From the NCBI GenBank assembly GCA_913009765.1, contig CAJVYT010000042.1, positions 1 through 16,526 of the forward strand: 16,526 bases of DNA, written 5' to 3'. The DNA comes from an uncultured candidate division Zixibacteria bacterium. Its GTDB lineage: Bacteria; Zixibacteria; MSB-5A5; GN15; FEB-12. The notes under the pieces were generated by a model. The model searched no databases. It was not told the origin of the DNA and saw only the letters and a list, made by a program, of their open reading frames with translations. A program made the position numbers and the translations under genes. Below are positions 1-6,622 of this stretch, in pieces (position 1 is the stretch's first letter; each line of letters begins with the position of its first letter).

Positions 1-874
1 GCAAACCCCAGAAATCATCCTGCTCGCCTGCGAATCCAAGCGACCGCATTACTTTGTGCGGTTCTATATGATAGCCTAATAAATAACGGGGGCAGAACTC
101 GGTACAGTAGGTGCATTGGTCGCAGGCTGATTGTCCAATTTTTTTCATTTCAGAGAGTGATTCGCCTCGACGACGAATTAAATTATGATCTGTTGGTAAA
201 AAGATATATCCTGATGAAGTTTTTGTAAGAGGTAATGAAAAGTCACTCTGCAGAGTTCCCATCATGGCACCGCCTGCTAAAGTGGCAACATTGTCGGTTG
301 TGAAACCTCCTGCGAAGTCAATAAGCTCTTGAAGTGATGTGCCTATCGGTACTTTTACAGTCATCGGGTTTTTGATAATACCATTGAGCGTTACAAAAGT
401 TTCAGTGACAGGGATACCGGAATCGGCAAGAGCAATGTTTAAAAGTGTTTCAACATTTGAAACGACACATCCGACATTCACAGGATACCCGCCGTAGGGA
501 ATAAGCCGTCCGGTTGCTTCGTAGACTAAAACATATTCATCACCGGCGGGGTAGTAGTCGCCCATTTCAAAAATCTCATGCGTGGTTCCTCCGAAGAGTC
601 CTCTAAACTGTCCGATAACTTCTTCGTTCTTGGCTTTGATACCCAGTATTGAGCGGGTTGCACCAACAGCTTCGGCGGCGAGTTCCATTCCTTTTTTGAC
701 TTCGCTCGGAAAGAGACGCATCAGTTCTTTATCTTTATACAAAAGCGGTTCGCATTCGGCACCATTGGCGAGAAGTATCTCCGCCTGAGCATTGTATTTC
801 AGATGGGTAGGGAATCCGGCACCACCGGCACCAACGATTCCTGCTTGTTTAATTTTTTCAACTATTGGGTGCAT
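1..874 (-). CDS. pduS: PduS/RnfC-like microcompartment electron-transfer flavoprotein, C-terminus cut by window edge
   Basis: About 291 codons are present; the gene runs off the left edge, so the C-terminal part is missing. Translation from the ATG at 874 begins MHPIVEKIKQAGIVGAGGAG, followed by FPTH, the glycine-rich FMN/NADH-binding start of RnfC/NuoF/PduS proteins. The middle carries the NVGCVVSNVETLLN and GGAMMG stretches typical of the SLBB region. Near residue 260 a ferredoxin-type motif, CDQCTYCTEFCP (CxxCxxCxxxCP), binds a 4Fe-4S cluster. In known systems PduS is an iron-sulfur flavoprotein linked to microcompartments, where it reduces cobalamin or otherwise passes electrons from NADH across or inside the shell. 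The neighbouring shell genes (BMC-H, EutN) favour PduS over the Rnf membrane-complex subunit. The start codon lies inside the end of the preceding gene (13-nt overlap). GC content is clearly higher than in that neighbour. Family confident; exact substrate inferred. Confidence 0.88.
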   Translation of the reverse strand, partial: MHPIVEKIKQAGIVGAGGAGFPTHLKYNAQAEILLANGAECEPLLYKDKELMRLFPSEVKKGMELAAEAVGATRSILGIKAKNEEVIGQFRGLFGGTTHEIFEMGDYYPAGDEYVLVYEATGRLIPYGGYPVNVGCVVSNVETLLNIALADSGIPVTETFVTLNGIIKNPMTVKVPIGTSLQELIDFAGGFTTDNVATLAGGAMMGTLQSDFSLPLTKTSSGYIFLPTDHNLIRRRGESLSEMKKIGQSACDQCTYCTEFCPRYLLGYHIEPHKVMRSLGFAGEQDDFWGL

Positions 875-1794
875 CGGTAATTTAATTTCTCTTTATAATC
901 ATATTTTTGATATAAACAATGATTTTCAATTTGATTATCTATATTAATCAATAATTCTTTGCTTAAATTATTACTTTGACAATAATAATTATGGTAATTT
1001 GCAAGCCAACAATACTTCTTGTACACTCTTTCATCTTCATCTTCAATATGTCTTTGCATACAAGCAACAGTTAAAGTTTTGTGATTTTTGAGTTTTTCAA
1101 TTTGATTTTCGTTTTCAAAATCAAATTGAAAAGGTGTATTAATTAAATAATTTAAGAAAATTTTATCGTCAATATCTTTTAGCAAGTAATCAGATTTGTC
1201 ATATTCATTTGGGAGCATATTTTGTAAATAAAATGTTTGAATCCCTTCTGAGACAAATTTTAAAGCACTATCTGACAAAATAATACGTGGATATATAGCA
1301 GATTCCGATTCAGCATTATGAGCATCTATCAGTGATTTTCCATACACTATATCATTATCCATGTAAAGTTCACCAATAGTAATAGCACCTCTTAATAGAT
1401 ATCCACACAGTGACATTCTTAGCTGAAATTGACTAAGCTTTTCCATAATAGTAAAGATCTCTTTACCACCTTGCCATCCAATTTTATTATAATCTTTTAA
1501 TGGGTATCCAATAACAAAACAATCTGAAAATATTCTAAGTGAATAATCATTGATGTAAGCATCTTTCTCTTTGATTACGGATATACCATCTTCAGTCACT
1601 AATTCATACTTTTTATTTTCTAGAAAATTTGCTGAAACTCTTAAGGAACTATGGAAATGTTTTAATCTTTCATTTGATATATCTAGGTTCTTGGCAGAAT
1701 TTACTTTCTCTTTAAACCCAAGAATATCAAAAAATGCACAAATAGATTCTTTTACTTTTGGGGCATCGTCTAGTGTATAAGGATTTCTACTCAT
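862..1794 (-). CDS. Divergent class III nucleotide cyclase-like protein (hypothetical)
   Basis: 310 aa from the ATG at 1794; a TTG two codons upstream, at 1800, is a possible alternative start. The N-terminal half has the outline of a class III cyclase (palm-type) domain: FFDILGF with Asp23 and IFSDCFVIGYPL with Asp91 would be the two metal-binding aspartates. LLRGAITIGELY (about 133-144), VYGKSLIDAHNAE (150-162) and PRIILS (169-174) follow, a pattern I associate with uncharacterised bacterial proteins annotated as cyclase-like. No membrane segment or sensor domain is visible, and the last 100 residues are unrecognised. Whether it makes a cyclic nucleotide is unknown. It is far more AT-rich (about 13-32% GC in sampled 60-base blocks) than the adjacent pduS (about 53-55%), suggesting horizontal acquisition. 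Its start overlaps the preceding small ORF and its stop overlaps the pduS start, so all three are probably co-translated. Confidence 0.6.
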   Translation of the reverse strand: MSRNPYTLDDAPKVKESICAFFDILGFKEKVNSAKNLDISNERLKHFHSSLRVSANFLENKKYELVTEDGISVIKEKDAYINDYSLRIFSDCFVIGYPLKDYNKIGWQGGKEIFTIMEKLSQFQLRMSLCGYLLRGAITIGELYMDNDIVYGKSLIDAHNAESESAIYPRIILSDSALKFVSEGIQTFYLQNMLPNEYDKSDYLLKDIDDKIFLNYLINTPFQFDFENENQIEKLKNHKTLTVACMQRHIEDEDERVYKKYCWLANYHNYYCQSNNLSKELLINIDNQIENHCLYQKYDYKEKLNYRCTQ

Positions 1795-1933
1795 GCTCAA
1801 TCCATTTGTTGCCGTTGGAAGGAATTAGTTTTGTCCACAGTCCGCTTGCCCGAAGCAGTAGGTACGCCGCCGCTACAAACAGCAGTCCGCCACCGATAAA
1901 TGCCAGCAGATAAAAAATGTTTAATTTTTTCAT
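1787..1933 (-). CDS. Small single-pass membrane peptide (48 aa, hypothetical)
   Basis: A 48-codon ORF starts at the ATG at 1933 with MKKLNIFYLLAFIGGGLLF and ends at TAG (1787-1789). Residues about 7-28 form one hydrophobic helix rich in Leu, Ala and Gly. The short tail contains two tryptophans and ends in WIEHE, so the likely topology is one transmembrane segment or an uncleaved signal anchor. I do not recognise the family. Support for reality: its composition is GC-richer than the gene after it, it reads like real coding sequence, and its stop overlaps the ATG of the cyclase-like gene by 8 nt, as in coupled genes. No convincing Shine-Dalgarno is seen before its ATG. It could also be the remnant of a longer gene truncated when the cyclase-like gene arrived. 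Confidence 0.45.
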   Translation of the reverse strand: MKKLNIFYLLAFIGGGLLFVAAAYLLLRASGLWTKLIPSNGNKWIEHE

Positions 1934-2218
1934 ATGGTACTACTTTTCTACATTGTCAGGTCTCGGAAAGACCTGACCTACTCGATTTTCTTTGTAGGGA
2001 GCAACCCTTTAGTGGTTCCGCCATTTATTGTCTAACTTCTTAAAACTTTTTTAAACTGACCCTTCAACTCCGCTCAGGGTGACTCTTAGTTTTTCCTGTC
2101 ATTGCGAGTCCGCCTTGGCGGACGTGGCAATCTCATGTTTTAAACACCCCTAACCCTTCTTAAAAGAGGGGGGGGTTAAAACTTAGGTTCAGGCATGTCT
2201 GAATCCTACAATATCAGT
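1934..2218. repeat. Intergenic block of four or more different palindromes
   Basis: This 285-bp gap splits the microcompartment gene string and holds no credible gene. It contains a hairpin with GTCAGGTCT/AGACCTGAC arms (1955-1977) and an ACCCT/AGGGT hairpin of the GTCACCCTGAG type (2057-2083, read on the minus strand). A GTCCGCC-TT-GGCGGAC palindrome lies inside ATTGC/GCAAT arms (2101-2131). There is also an AACCC/GGGTT hairpin with a run of eight G (2152-2177) and a TTCAG/CTGAA hairpin flanked by TAGG/CCTA (2184-2208). Several of these recur near 13.0-13.5 kb, so they look like members of genome-wide extragenic palindrome families. None ends in a clear U-tract on the minus strand, so read-through from the EutN gene is possible. 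Confidence 0.7.
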
Positions 2219-2536
2219 CTACTTTTTAAACGTTATTTTTTCAGAATCCAAATCACCTTTGTACATATCTTTATCAATCGAATATTCATCGATAATTCCA
2301 ATCACAGCAGCCTCAATAGACATATCTTCATTACCTACCGCAATTCTTGCCGCCCGTCCATATGCCACCATGACAAGTTCACCTTCACCGGCACCAAGGG
2401 TGTCAGCCGCAACTATGGTATCACTATTGGGTGCTTTGTTTAAATTATACGGTTGAATAATTAAAAATTTTACACCGGAGGTGTTTTCTACTTTTCTGGT
2501 TGCCCAGAGCGATCCGACAACTTTTCCCATAAACAT
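2219..2536 (-). CDS. eutN: EutN/CcmL-type microcompartment vertex protein
   Basis: 105 aa. The start MFMGKVVGSLWATRK and the middle stretch LGAGEGELVMVAYGRAAR (about 47-64) are hallmarks of the EutN/CcmL (BMC-P) family. These proteins form pentamers that cap the twelve vertices of a bacterial microcompartment shell. Length is in the usual 85-105 aa range. The C-terminal stretch (IGIIDEYSIDKDMYK, then a Lys-rich end) is slightly long. Either the ATG at 2536 or the in-frame ATG at 2530 could be used. The gene lies 3 nt after the hexamer shell gene and on the same strand, so the two are almost certainly one transcript supplying hexamer and pentamer of the same shell. The cargo enzymes are not in this window; pduS further along suggests a cofactor-recycling type of compartment. 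Confidence 0.92.
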   Translation of the reverse strand: MFMGKVVGSLWATRKVENTSGVKFLIIQPYNLNKAPNSDTIVAADTLGAGEGELVMVAYGRAARIAVGNEDMSIEAAVIGIIDEYSIDKDMYKGDLDSEKITFKK

Positions 2537-2539
2537 AAT

Positions 2540-3115
2540 TTATTCTTCCATACCTTCAACACGACGTATCGCATCTATAAGTTGTTGTTTATTTGCCATT
2601 GAAATTTCACGACCTTTGAGTGTTAAGTTCACAAGCTTACGAGCTATCTGACGAAGTTCCGAGACGGTCATTTTATCAAGCTGAGTTTTTATAATCTTAT
2701 TTTGAGTTTCTGTAATATTATGTTGCTTAGTTACTCTTCTGCGATTTTTTTGTTTTTTCTTTTGAATCGGTAAACCGGCTTCGGCATCAGAATCAGTTAA
2801 TGCCGGACGCATATCATCGGGGTGGTACTTTGAGACATATCTTCTACGAGGGAGAATCGCAGCCATCTCACCCGATGGGTTCGGTATCACATGCACCGCT
2901 ACAAGTTCTCCGATTTTTTCAGCCGCAGATGCTCCCGCTTCCACCGCTGCCTGCACTGCTCCTAAGTCGCCTTCAATTTTTAAAGTCATAAAGGCAGCCT
3001 CGGTCAGCTCAACTGAAGATACAACAACAGCCGCCGCTTTTGCAGCAGCATCGACTGCTTCAATTGCACCAATCAATCCTTTGGTTTCAATCAATCCTAG
3101 TGCTTTATCAGACAT
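2540..3115 (-). CDS. BMC-H hexameric shell protein with basic linker and SAP/Rho-N-like tail
   Basis: 191 aa. Residues about 4-92 form a canonical BMC domain (ALGLIETKGLIGAIEAVDAA, the IEGDLGAVQAAVEAG region, VHVIPNP), the tile of microcompartment facets. After it comes a non-canonical extension of about 100 residues: an acidic segment, a strongly basic linker (KKKQKNRRR, about 119-127) and a helical module at about 148-186 with MTVSELRQIARKL, then LKGREIS and KQQLIDAI. That module resembles SAP or Rho N-terminal motifs, which often bind nucleic acids. Ordinary PduA/EutM proteins end near residue 95, so the tail is a real addition. It might bind nucleic acid, scaffold cargo or connect to positioning machinery; this is inference. 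No Shine-Dalgarno is seen before the ATG, and a promoter lies just upstream (3126-3154), so translation may be nearly leaderless. It is first in the operon with eutN. Confidence 0.9.
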   Translation of the reverse strand: MSDKALGLIETKGLIGAIEAVDAAAKAAAVVVSSVELTEAAFMTLKIEGDLGAVQAAVEAGASAAEKIGELVAVHVIPNPSGEMAAILPRRRYVSKYHPDDMRPALTDSDAEAGLPIQKKKQKNRRRVTKQHNITETQNKIIKTQLDKMTVSELRQIARKLVNLTLKGREISMANKQQLIDAIRRVEGMEE

Positions 3116-3125
3116 TACATTAGGA

Positions 3126-3154
3126 TAATAAATGATTGTTGCTCAATTGTAAAT
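3126..3154 (-). promoter_or_regulatory. Sigma-70-type promoter of the microcompartment shell operon
   Basis: On the minus strand TTTACA (3154-3149) is followed after exactly 17 nt by TATTAT (3131-3126). The -10 box ends 10 nt before the shell-protein ATG (3115), so the predicted transcript has a leader of only a few bases. No ribosome-binding site is visible, in agreement with leaderless or near-leaderless translation. Confidence 0.55.
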
Positions 3155-3205
3155 CTCTATCTGATTTTACTTGCATAAATTTAGTGATATTTTTTTGGAG
3201 AAAGC

Positions 3206-3246
3206 ATAAAAACAACCACCCGCACTCCCCTCAGTGTGCGGATGGT
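3206..3246 (-). terminator. Intrinsic terminator, minus strand, at the end of the candidate ncRNA
   Basis: Read on the minus strand, ACCA pairs with TGGT and CCGCAC pairs with GTGCGG around a 10-nt loop (3226-3235), with one mismatch between the two helices. A U-rich tract (TTGTTTTT, 3215-3208) follows directly. No gene ends just before it, so it must terminate a non-coding transcript or read-through from the right. On the plus strand no T-run follows the hairpin. Confidence 0.65.
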
Positions 3247-3540
3247 CTTACCAAAGAGAAAAGAAAACCCAAAGATTACAGCTAAAATTTGGGAGTAAAA
3301 ATGACACTTATATCATAAGCAAGCTGCATGCCAAGCTATGAAATGCGATGCGACGAGAGTCGTATCACAATGTAACATAACGTGTTATGCTTTATCGCCC
3401 GAGAGGAGCAATGAGCCCAATAAAGATTTCTCGTATATTAATACGAATGCTTATCAGGTAAAACTTACGTGAACCTGTTGTTATCCAACAAGATACGTTT
3501 GAGTGCATAGATGTGAGTTGATTTCGTATAGATAGACGAT
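3247..3540 (-). ncRNA. Candidate structured non-coding RNA between two terminators
   Basis: This gap has no credible ORF but is dense in potential stems. They include CCCAAA/TTTGGG (3268-3293 area) and GATGCGAC/GTCGTATC with a 4-nt loop (3347-3366). CATAAC/GTTATG follows near 3376-3389, then CTTTAT/ATAAAG enclosing a GC-rich segment, and TCGTAT/ATACGA with an ATTA loop (3431-3446). Last come CAGGT/ACCTG and TTGTT/AACAA near 3457-3490. It lies between the terminator of the sigma-54 activator gene and a second minus-strand terminator, so a separate minus-strand transcript of about 300 nt is the simplest reading. I compared it by eye with tmRNA, RNase P RNA, SRP RNA, 6S RNA and common riboswitch cores and recognise none. 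Strand is uncertain: the 3347-3366 stem has a GNRA (GAGA) loop only on the plus strand. Confidence 0.35.
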
Positions 3541-3579
3541 AAAAAAACAGTAAGCCTGTTATGACACAGACTTACTGTT
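3541..3579 (-). terminator. Intrinsic terminator of the TPR/sigma-54 activator gene
   Basis: On the minus strand AACAGTAAG pairs with CTTACTGTT, with an inner CTGT/ACAG helix and a 6-nt loop, followed by a run of seven T (3547-3541). It lies about 140 nt after the stop codon of the activator gene and closes that transcript. Confidence 0.85.
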
Positions 3580-3720
3580 AACCAAGGAGTGAAAAAATAT
3601 TTCTACACAATTTTGCTACATATCAGTTTTCGCATTGTAGGAAATACGAATAACTTCCAAGCAGTGAAATTGCATTACTTCAATTTTTATTCAAACAGAC
3701 TGATTCTTTAGTATTACCAA

Positions 3721-5976
3721 TTAGTTCATCTGGTAATTATCTAAAGAAATATCATACCGTTTGAGTTTTGTTCGTACTGTCGCTTCATGAATACCGAGCA
3801 TTCGGGCGACTTCAGATTTATTACCGTTGGCAGCCAAAAGAGCTTCCACAATAATTTTTCGTTCAAACTCTTCAACTTTATCAAAAAGTGATTTTTCTTC
3901 TGATACCACATCACTTTTAAACATAGAGCGGGAGAGTTCAACTAAATCACCTTCGGTAACCATCATAGTCATAATTTCAAGCCGTTTGACTTTGTTAAAC
4001 AATTCTCTGGTATTCCCCGGCCAGTCATAGGCAATAAACTGACGTATAAAATCAACTTCCAATTTTTCACCTTCTTTGAGAAGTCCCGAATTTATCATGA
4101 ATTTCTCTAAAAGAATCGGAATATCAGCTTTTCGTTTTCTTAATGGTGGTATAGTAAAGGTAATTCCGCTCAGGCGATAATAGAGATCTCGTCTGAATTT
4201 TCCTTGAGCTACCATTACCTCCAAGTTTTGATTAGTGGCAGCGATGAGTTTGATATCTAAATTTACTGTTTTAGTCGAACCGAGCGGAACAACTTGCCTG
4301 TTTTCCAAAACAGACAGCAGTTTTGTCTGCAAACTCAAGGGCATATCGCCTATTTCATCAAGGAAAAGTACTCCCTGATTAGCGGCAACAAAAAGACCTT
4401 CTTTATTTTTGTCCGCACCTGTAAAAGCACCGCGAACATATCCAAATAATTCCGATTCAAGCAAAGTCTCCGGTAAGGAGGCACAGTTAATCGCAATATA
4501 TGGACCGTTTGGTCTGACCGCATGATGAAAATACCGAGCCATGTGGTCTTTTCCAACACCGGTTTCGCCGGTTAATAAAACCGGTAAATCGGTATATCCA
4601 AGCAGAGGCAGCTGACTTTTAAACTGAAGAATCTCTTTATCAATAGTGAGATACTCAATATTGTCAGGGCAGATACCGCTTTGAGTCGGAATCAGCTTAG
4701 GCTTGAGTTTGGACGTTTGTTCAACGGTATTCAGAATTTTTTCAATTTGCACAAGTTTTCGTGTCAAATTGCAGCTACTGTAAAATTCTTCCGCACGGAA
4801 TAAATATGTTAACCGCTGTCTTGCAGAAAACAGTTTTGATTTACCGGCAGCAACTAATGCTTCAGCTTTTTCAAAACGAACCCCAGACTCTGATAACAAC
4901 TCGATAGATTTTACAAAAAGTGATTTGCTTTCTGATTTCTTATCTTTGAGTTGAGCAATTTGAGCTTTAATTTTAAGCAATACGCCCAATTCCACTTTAT
5001 TAGATGCTTTCTCAAATATGACCCATGCACGTGAGGCATACCGACTGGCAGCATTTGTGTTTGATTCTAAAAGAGATAATTCAGCTAAATGCCGAAGAGG
5101 GTGACCGCATATTGTTGAGTTTGGTGCAACTGATTCAGCAAGAGATAATGCTTGTTCAAGGCTCTCTCTTGATTGTTCATACTGCATTGTTCTATATTTT
5201 AACTCACCAATAAAGGTATGGTAATATACCTCGTCACGTTTGCTCTGAGAAATCATAATATGTGGATATGCTTTTTCAAGAGTTGTTTCAACTTTAGAAA
5301 ATTCTGCTTCCTGAAGATATATAAACGCAAGTGAAATATAACCACGAGCAGTTTCAATAGTGTTCTTCAAATCTTCAGTAAGTTCTATACTTGTGAGAAG
5401 ATGTTTTTTTGCTTCGGAGAAATTTCCAGTAAAGGTATAGATACGTCCGATATTTCCCATCATGAAAGCAAGTTTTTTCTTATCATCAAGTTTTGTGGCA
5501 ATTTCTAATGCATCAATGAGTACAGAAAGTGCATTATTATAATCAGCTTGTTTAAAGAACAGACCCGCTAAAATGTTTAAAGCACGGCATTGTCCTTCTA
5601 ATGAATCATTACGGCGGAAAATTGACTCAGCATCACGATATGCTTTTTCCGCTTCTTTAAATTCACTCATGTCTCTCAAAATAGATCCAATGGTTATAAA
5701 AATATCAGCTAAAAGATTTTGGTTGCCTTCAACTGTGGCGGAATTTTGAGCAAGACGGGCAGTTTTAAGTGCGTGTTGAAGTTGAGTGAGAGAAGCGTAT
5801 GCTTTGCTGGCTGTATGATGTATCGCTCCCGCCGCGATACCGGATTTATGTAGTTCAGTACGATGTGACTCGTAATACTTCACAGATCCGGCAAAATCTT
5901 TTTTAGACGTCAATGACTCAAGATAATGAAGCATTGAATCTAAAAAATCTTCGCGGATTTTTTTCTCAATCTTCAT
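3721..5976 (-). CDS. TPR-containing sigma-54-dependent transcriptional activator
   Basis: 751 aa in three parts. Residues about 1-410 are a helical repeat region of TPR type (e.g. ADIFITIGSILRDMSEFKEA, LAFMMGNIGRIYTFTGNFSE), the likely signal- or protein-sensing part. Residues about 440-665 are an AAA+ domain with Walker A GETGVGKD (470-477), the sigma-54-contacting GAFTGA loop (516-521) and Walker B VLFLDE (536-541). Sensor I (AATN, near 580), the arginine-finger region FRRDLYYRL (594-602) and WPGNTREL (652-659) complete it. A Fis-type helix-turn-helix closes the protein (about 708-741, NGNKSEVARMLGIHEATVRT). The intact GAFTGA loop means it should open sigma-54 promoters, unlike truncated AAA+ regulators. 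There is no receiver domain, so it is not a two-component response regulator. The start overlaps the preceding small gene by ATGA and has a good Shine-Dalgarno (GAAGGA) inside it. Targets are unknown; the shell operon downstream is a candidate. Confidence 0.92.
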   Translation of the reverse strand: MKIEKKIREDFLDSMLHYLESLTSKKDFAGSVKYYESHRTELHKSGIAAGAIHHTASKAYASLTQLQHALKTARLAQNSATVEGNQNLLADIFITIGSILRDMSEFKEAEKAYRDAESIFRRNDSLEGQCRALNILAGLFFKQADYNNALSVLIDALEIATKLDDKKKLAFMMGNIGRIYTFTGNFSEAKKHLLTSIELTEDLKNTIETARGYISLAFIYLQEAEFSKVETTLEKAYPHIMISQSKRDEVYYHTFIGELKYRTMQYEQSRESLEQALSLAESVAPNSTICGHPLRHLAELSLLESNTNAASRYASRAWVIFEKASNKVELGVLLKIKAQIAQLKDKKSESKSLFVKSIELLSESGVRFEKAEALVAAGKSKLFSARQRLTYLFRAEEFYSSCNLTRKLVQIEKILNTVEQTSKLKPKLIPTQSGICPDNIEYLTIDKEILQFKSQLPLLGYTDLPVLLTGETGVGKDHMARYFHHAVRPNGPYIAINCASLPETLLESELFGYVRGAFTGADKNKEGLFVAANQGVLFLDEIGDMPLSLQTKLLSVLENRQVVPLGSTKTVNLDIKLIAATNQNLEVMVAQGKFRRDLYYRLSGITFTIPPLRKRKADIPILLEKFMINSGLLKEGEKLEVDFIRQFIAYDWPGNTRELFNKVKRLEIMTMMVTEGDLVELSRSMFKSDVVSEEKSLFDKVEEFERKIIVEALLAANGNKSEVARMLGIHEATVRTKLKRYDISLDNYQMN

Positions 5977-6326
5977 TTACGGATTCCTTCTCTGTTTACG
6001 GTTGAATATTTTTGATATGGAATTCGTCTTGTTTTATAAACTTGAACAGCGGTGGAACTCTTTTCAATTACATTGAATTCATCTAATATGAAATATTTGA
6101 AAATAATATCAACAGCCATGATACCGGTAGTAAAAGAAATTTGATTAACCGTTTTTACGGAAGTTAATATTGGTCCTGAGACAGATTCATCTCCGCCCCA
6201 TGGGTAGTCTTCGCCGCCCGGGTCAGTAGAGGTATCTCTCCATGGATGGTTTAGTGCAAAGGCTTCTCCGACAAAGCACACGGTGAGTATTAGTACAAGA
6301 ACTAATACGAATAAAGTTCGTTTCAT
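5973..6326 (-). CDS. Small secreted protein coupled to the sigma-54 activator (hypothetical)
   Basis: 117 aa. A clear Sec signal peptide (MKRTLFVLVLVLILTVCFVG, then EAFA) predicts cleavage after about residue 24. The mature protein starts LNHPWRDTSTDPGGEDYPWG, a Pro/Trp/Gly/Asp-rich segment, and then a more hydrophobic stretch around ISFTTGIMAVDIIFKYFILD that may be a second membrane-seeking helix. I do not recognise a family. A strong AAGGAG Shine-Dalgarno lies 6 nt before the ATG. Its stop codon overlaps the start of the activator gene (ATGA), so the two proteins are made together. A signal-sensing or ligand role for the envelope protein is plausible but only inferred from this coupling. 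Confidence 0.75.
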   Translation of the reverse strand: MKRTLFVLVLVLILTVCFVGEAFALNHPWRDTSTDPGGEDYPWGGDESVSGPILTSVKTVNQISFTTGIMAVDIIFKYFILDEFNVIEKSSTAVQVYKTRRIPYQKYSTVNREGIRK

Positions 6327-6592
6327 TTGAAACTCCTTGGTTAGAGGTTTTTTATGACAAATTTAACTTTTTATTCTATGTATTTTTTTTGGCGATTTTG
6401 TAATTTTGAATAGTTGAGAGGGTTTTTTATTTGCTCTTTTATAAGAGATTTCTGAGCCTGTCTCACATCCCAACCTTACTCCACTCTATATATACAGAAT
6501 ACATTTTCTGCGACGTTAAGTCAAACGTTTTTATGTAAACGTATATATTGCGATTCTGTTTTAAGTTATCTATGAAATTACACTATTAAATC
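6327..6592. other. Divergent intergenic region with an inverted repeat
   Basis: This region separates the leftward secreted-protein gene from the rightward lol operon and holds no gene. Visible features are a CTCTT/AAGAG palindrome near 6435-6448 and an inverted repeat ACGTTT-6 nt-AAACGT (6525-6542), 50 bp upstream of the lolC -35 box and so well placed for a regulator. I see no convincing sigma-70 promoter for the leftward gene. Confidence 0.4.
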
Positions 6593-6622
6593 TTGCATTT
6601 CTTACTTATATGCGTGTATAAT
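6593..6622 (+). promoter_or_regulatory. Promoter of lolC/E, predicted to give a leaderless mRNA
   Basis: TTGCAT (6593-6598) and a perfect TATAAT (6617-6622) are 18 nt apart. The -10 box ends only 6 nt before the ATG at 6629, so transcription would start at or within a base or two of the start codon. No Shine-Dalgarno is present. Confidence 0.65.

Noticed and set aside
1571..1780. Plus-strand open frame opposite the cyclase-like gene, and similar open frames opposite clpC, pcrA and the activator
   Set aside because: They lie antisense to genes with clear domains or coding signal and show no family features of their own.
3204..3218. Possible sigma-54 promoter (TGG...TGCT, GG-N10-GC) upstream of the shell operon on the minus strand, next to the sigma-54 activator gene
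   Set aside because: Only the invariant GG/GC spacing and a few flanking bases match. It coincides with the U-tract of an intrinsic terminator, and a better sigma-70-type promoter lies closer to the gene.
3347..3366. Stem with GAGA loop reminiscent of group II intron domain V
   Set aside because: The catalytic triad, bulge and 34-nt length of domain V are missing, and no reverse transcriptase or other intron domains are nearby.
3247..3540. Cobalamin or other known riboswitch leader, suggested by the nearby pduS
   Set aside because: No B12-box or other known aptamer core could be recognised on either strand, and a separate promoter follows it before the shell gene.
6520..6530. AGTCAAA heptad resembling half of a CtsR operator upstream of lolC
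   Set aside because: CtsR sites need a tandem heptad with 3-nt spacing; only one heptad is present and no ctsR gene is seen.
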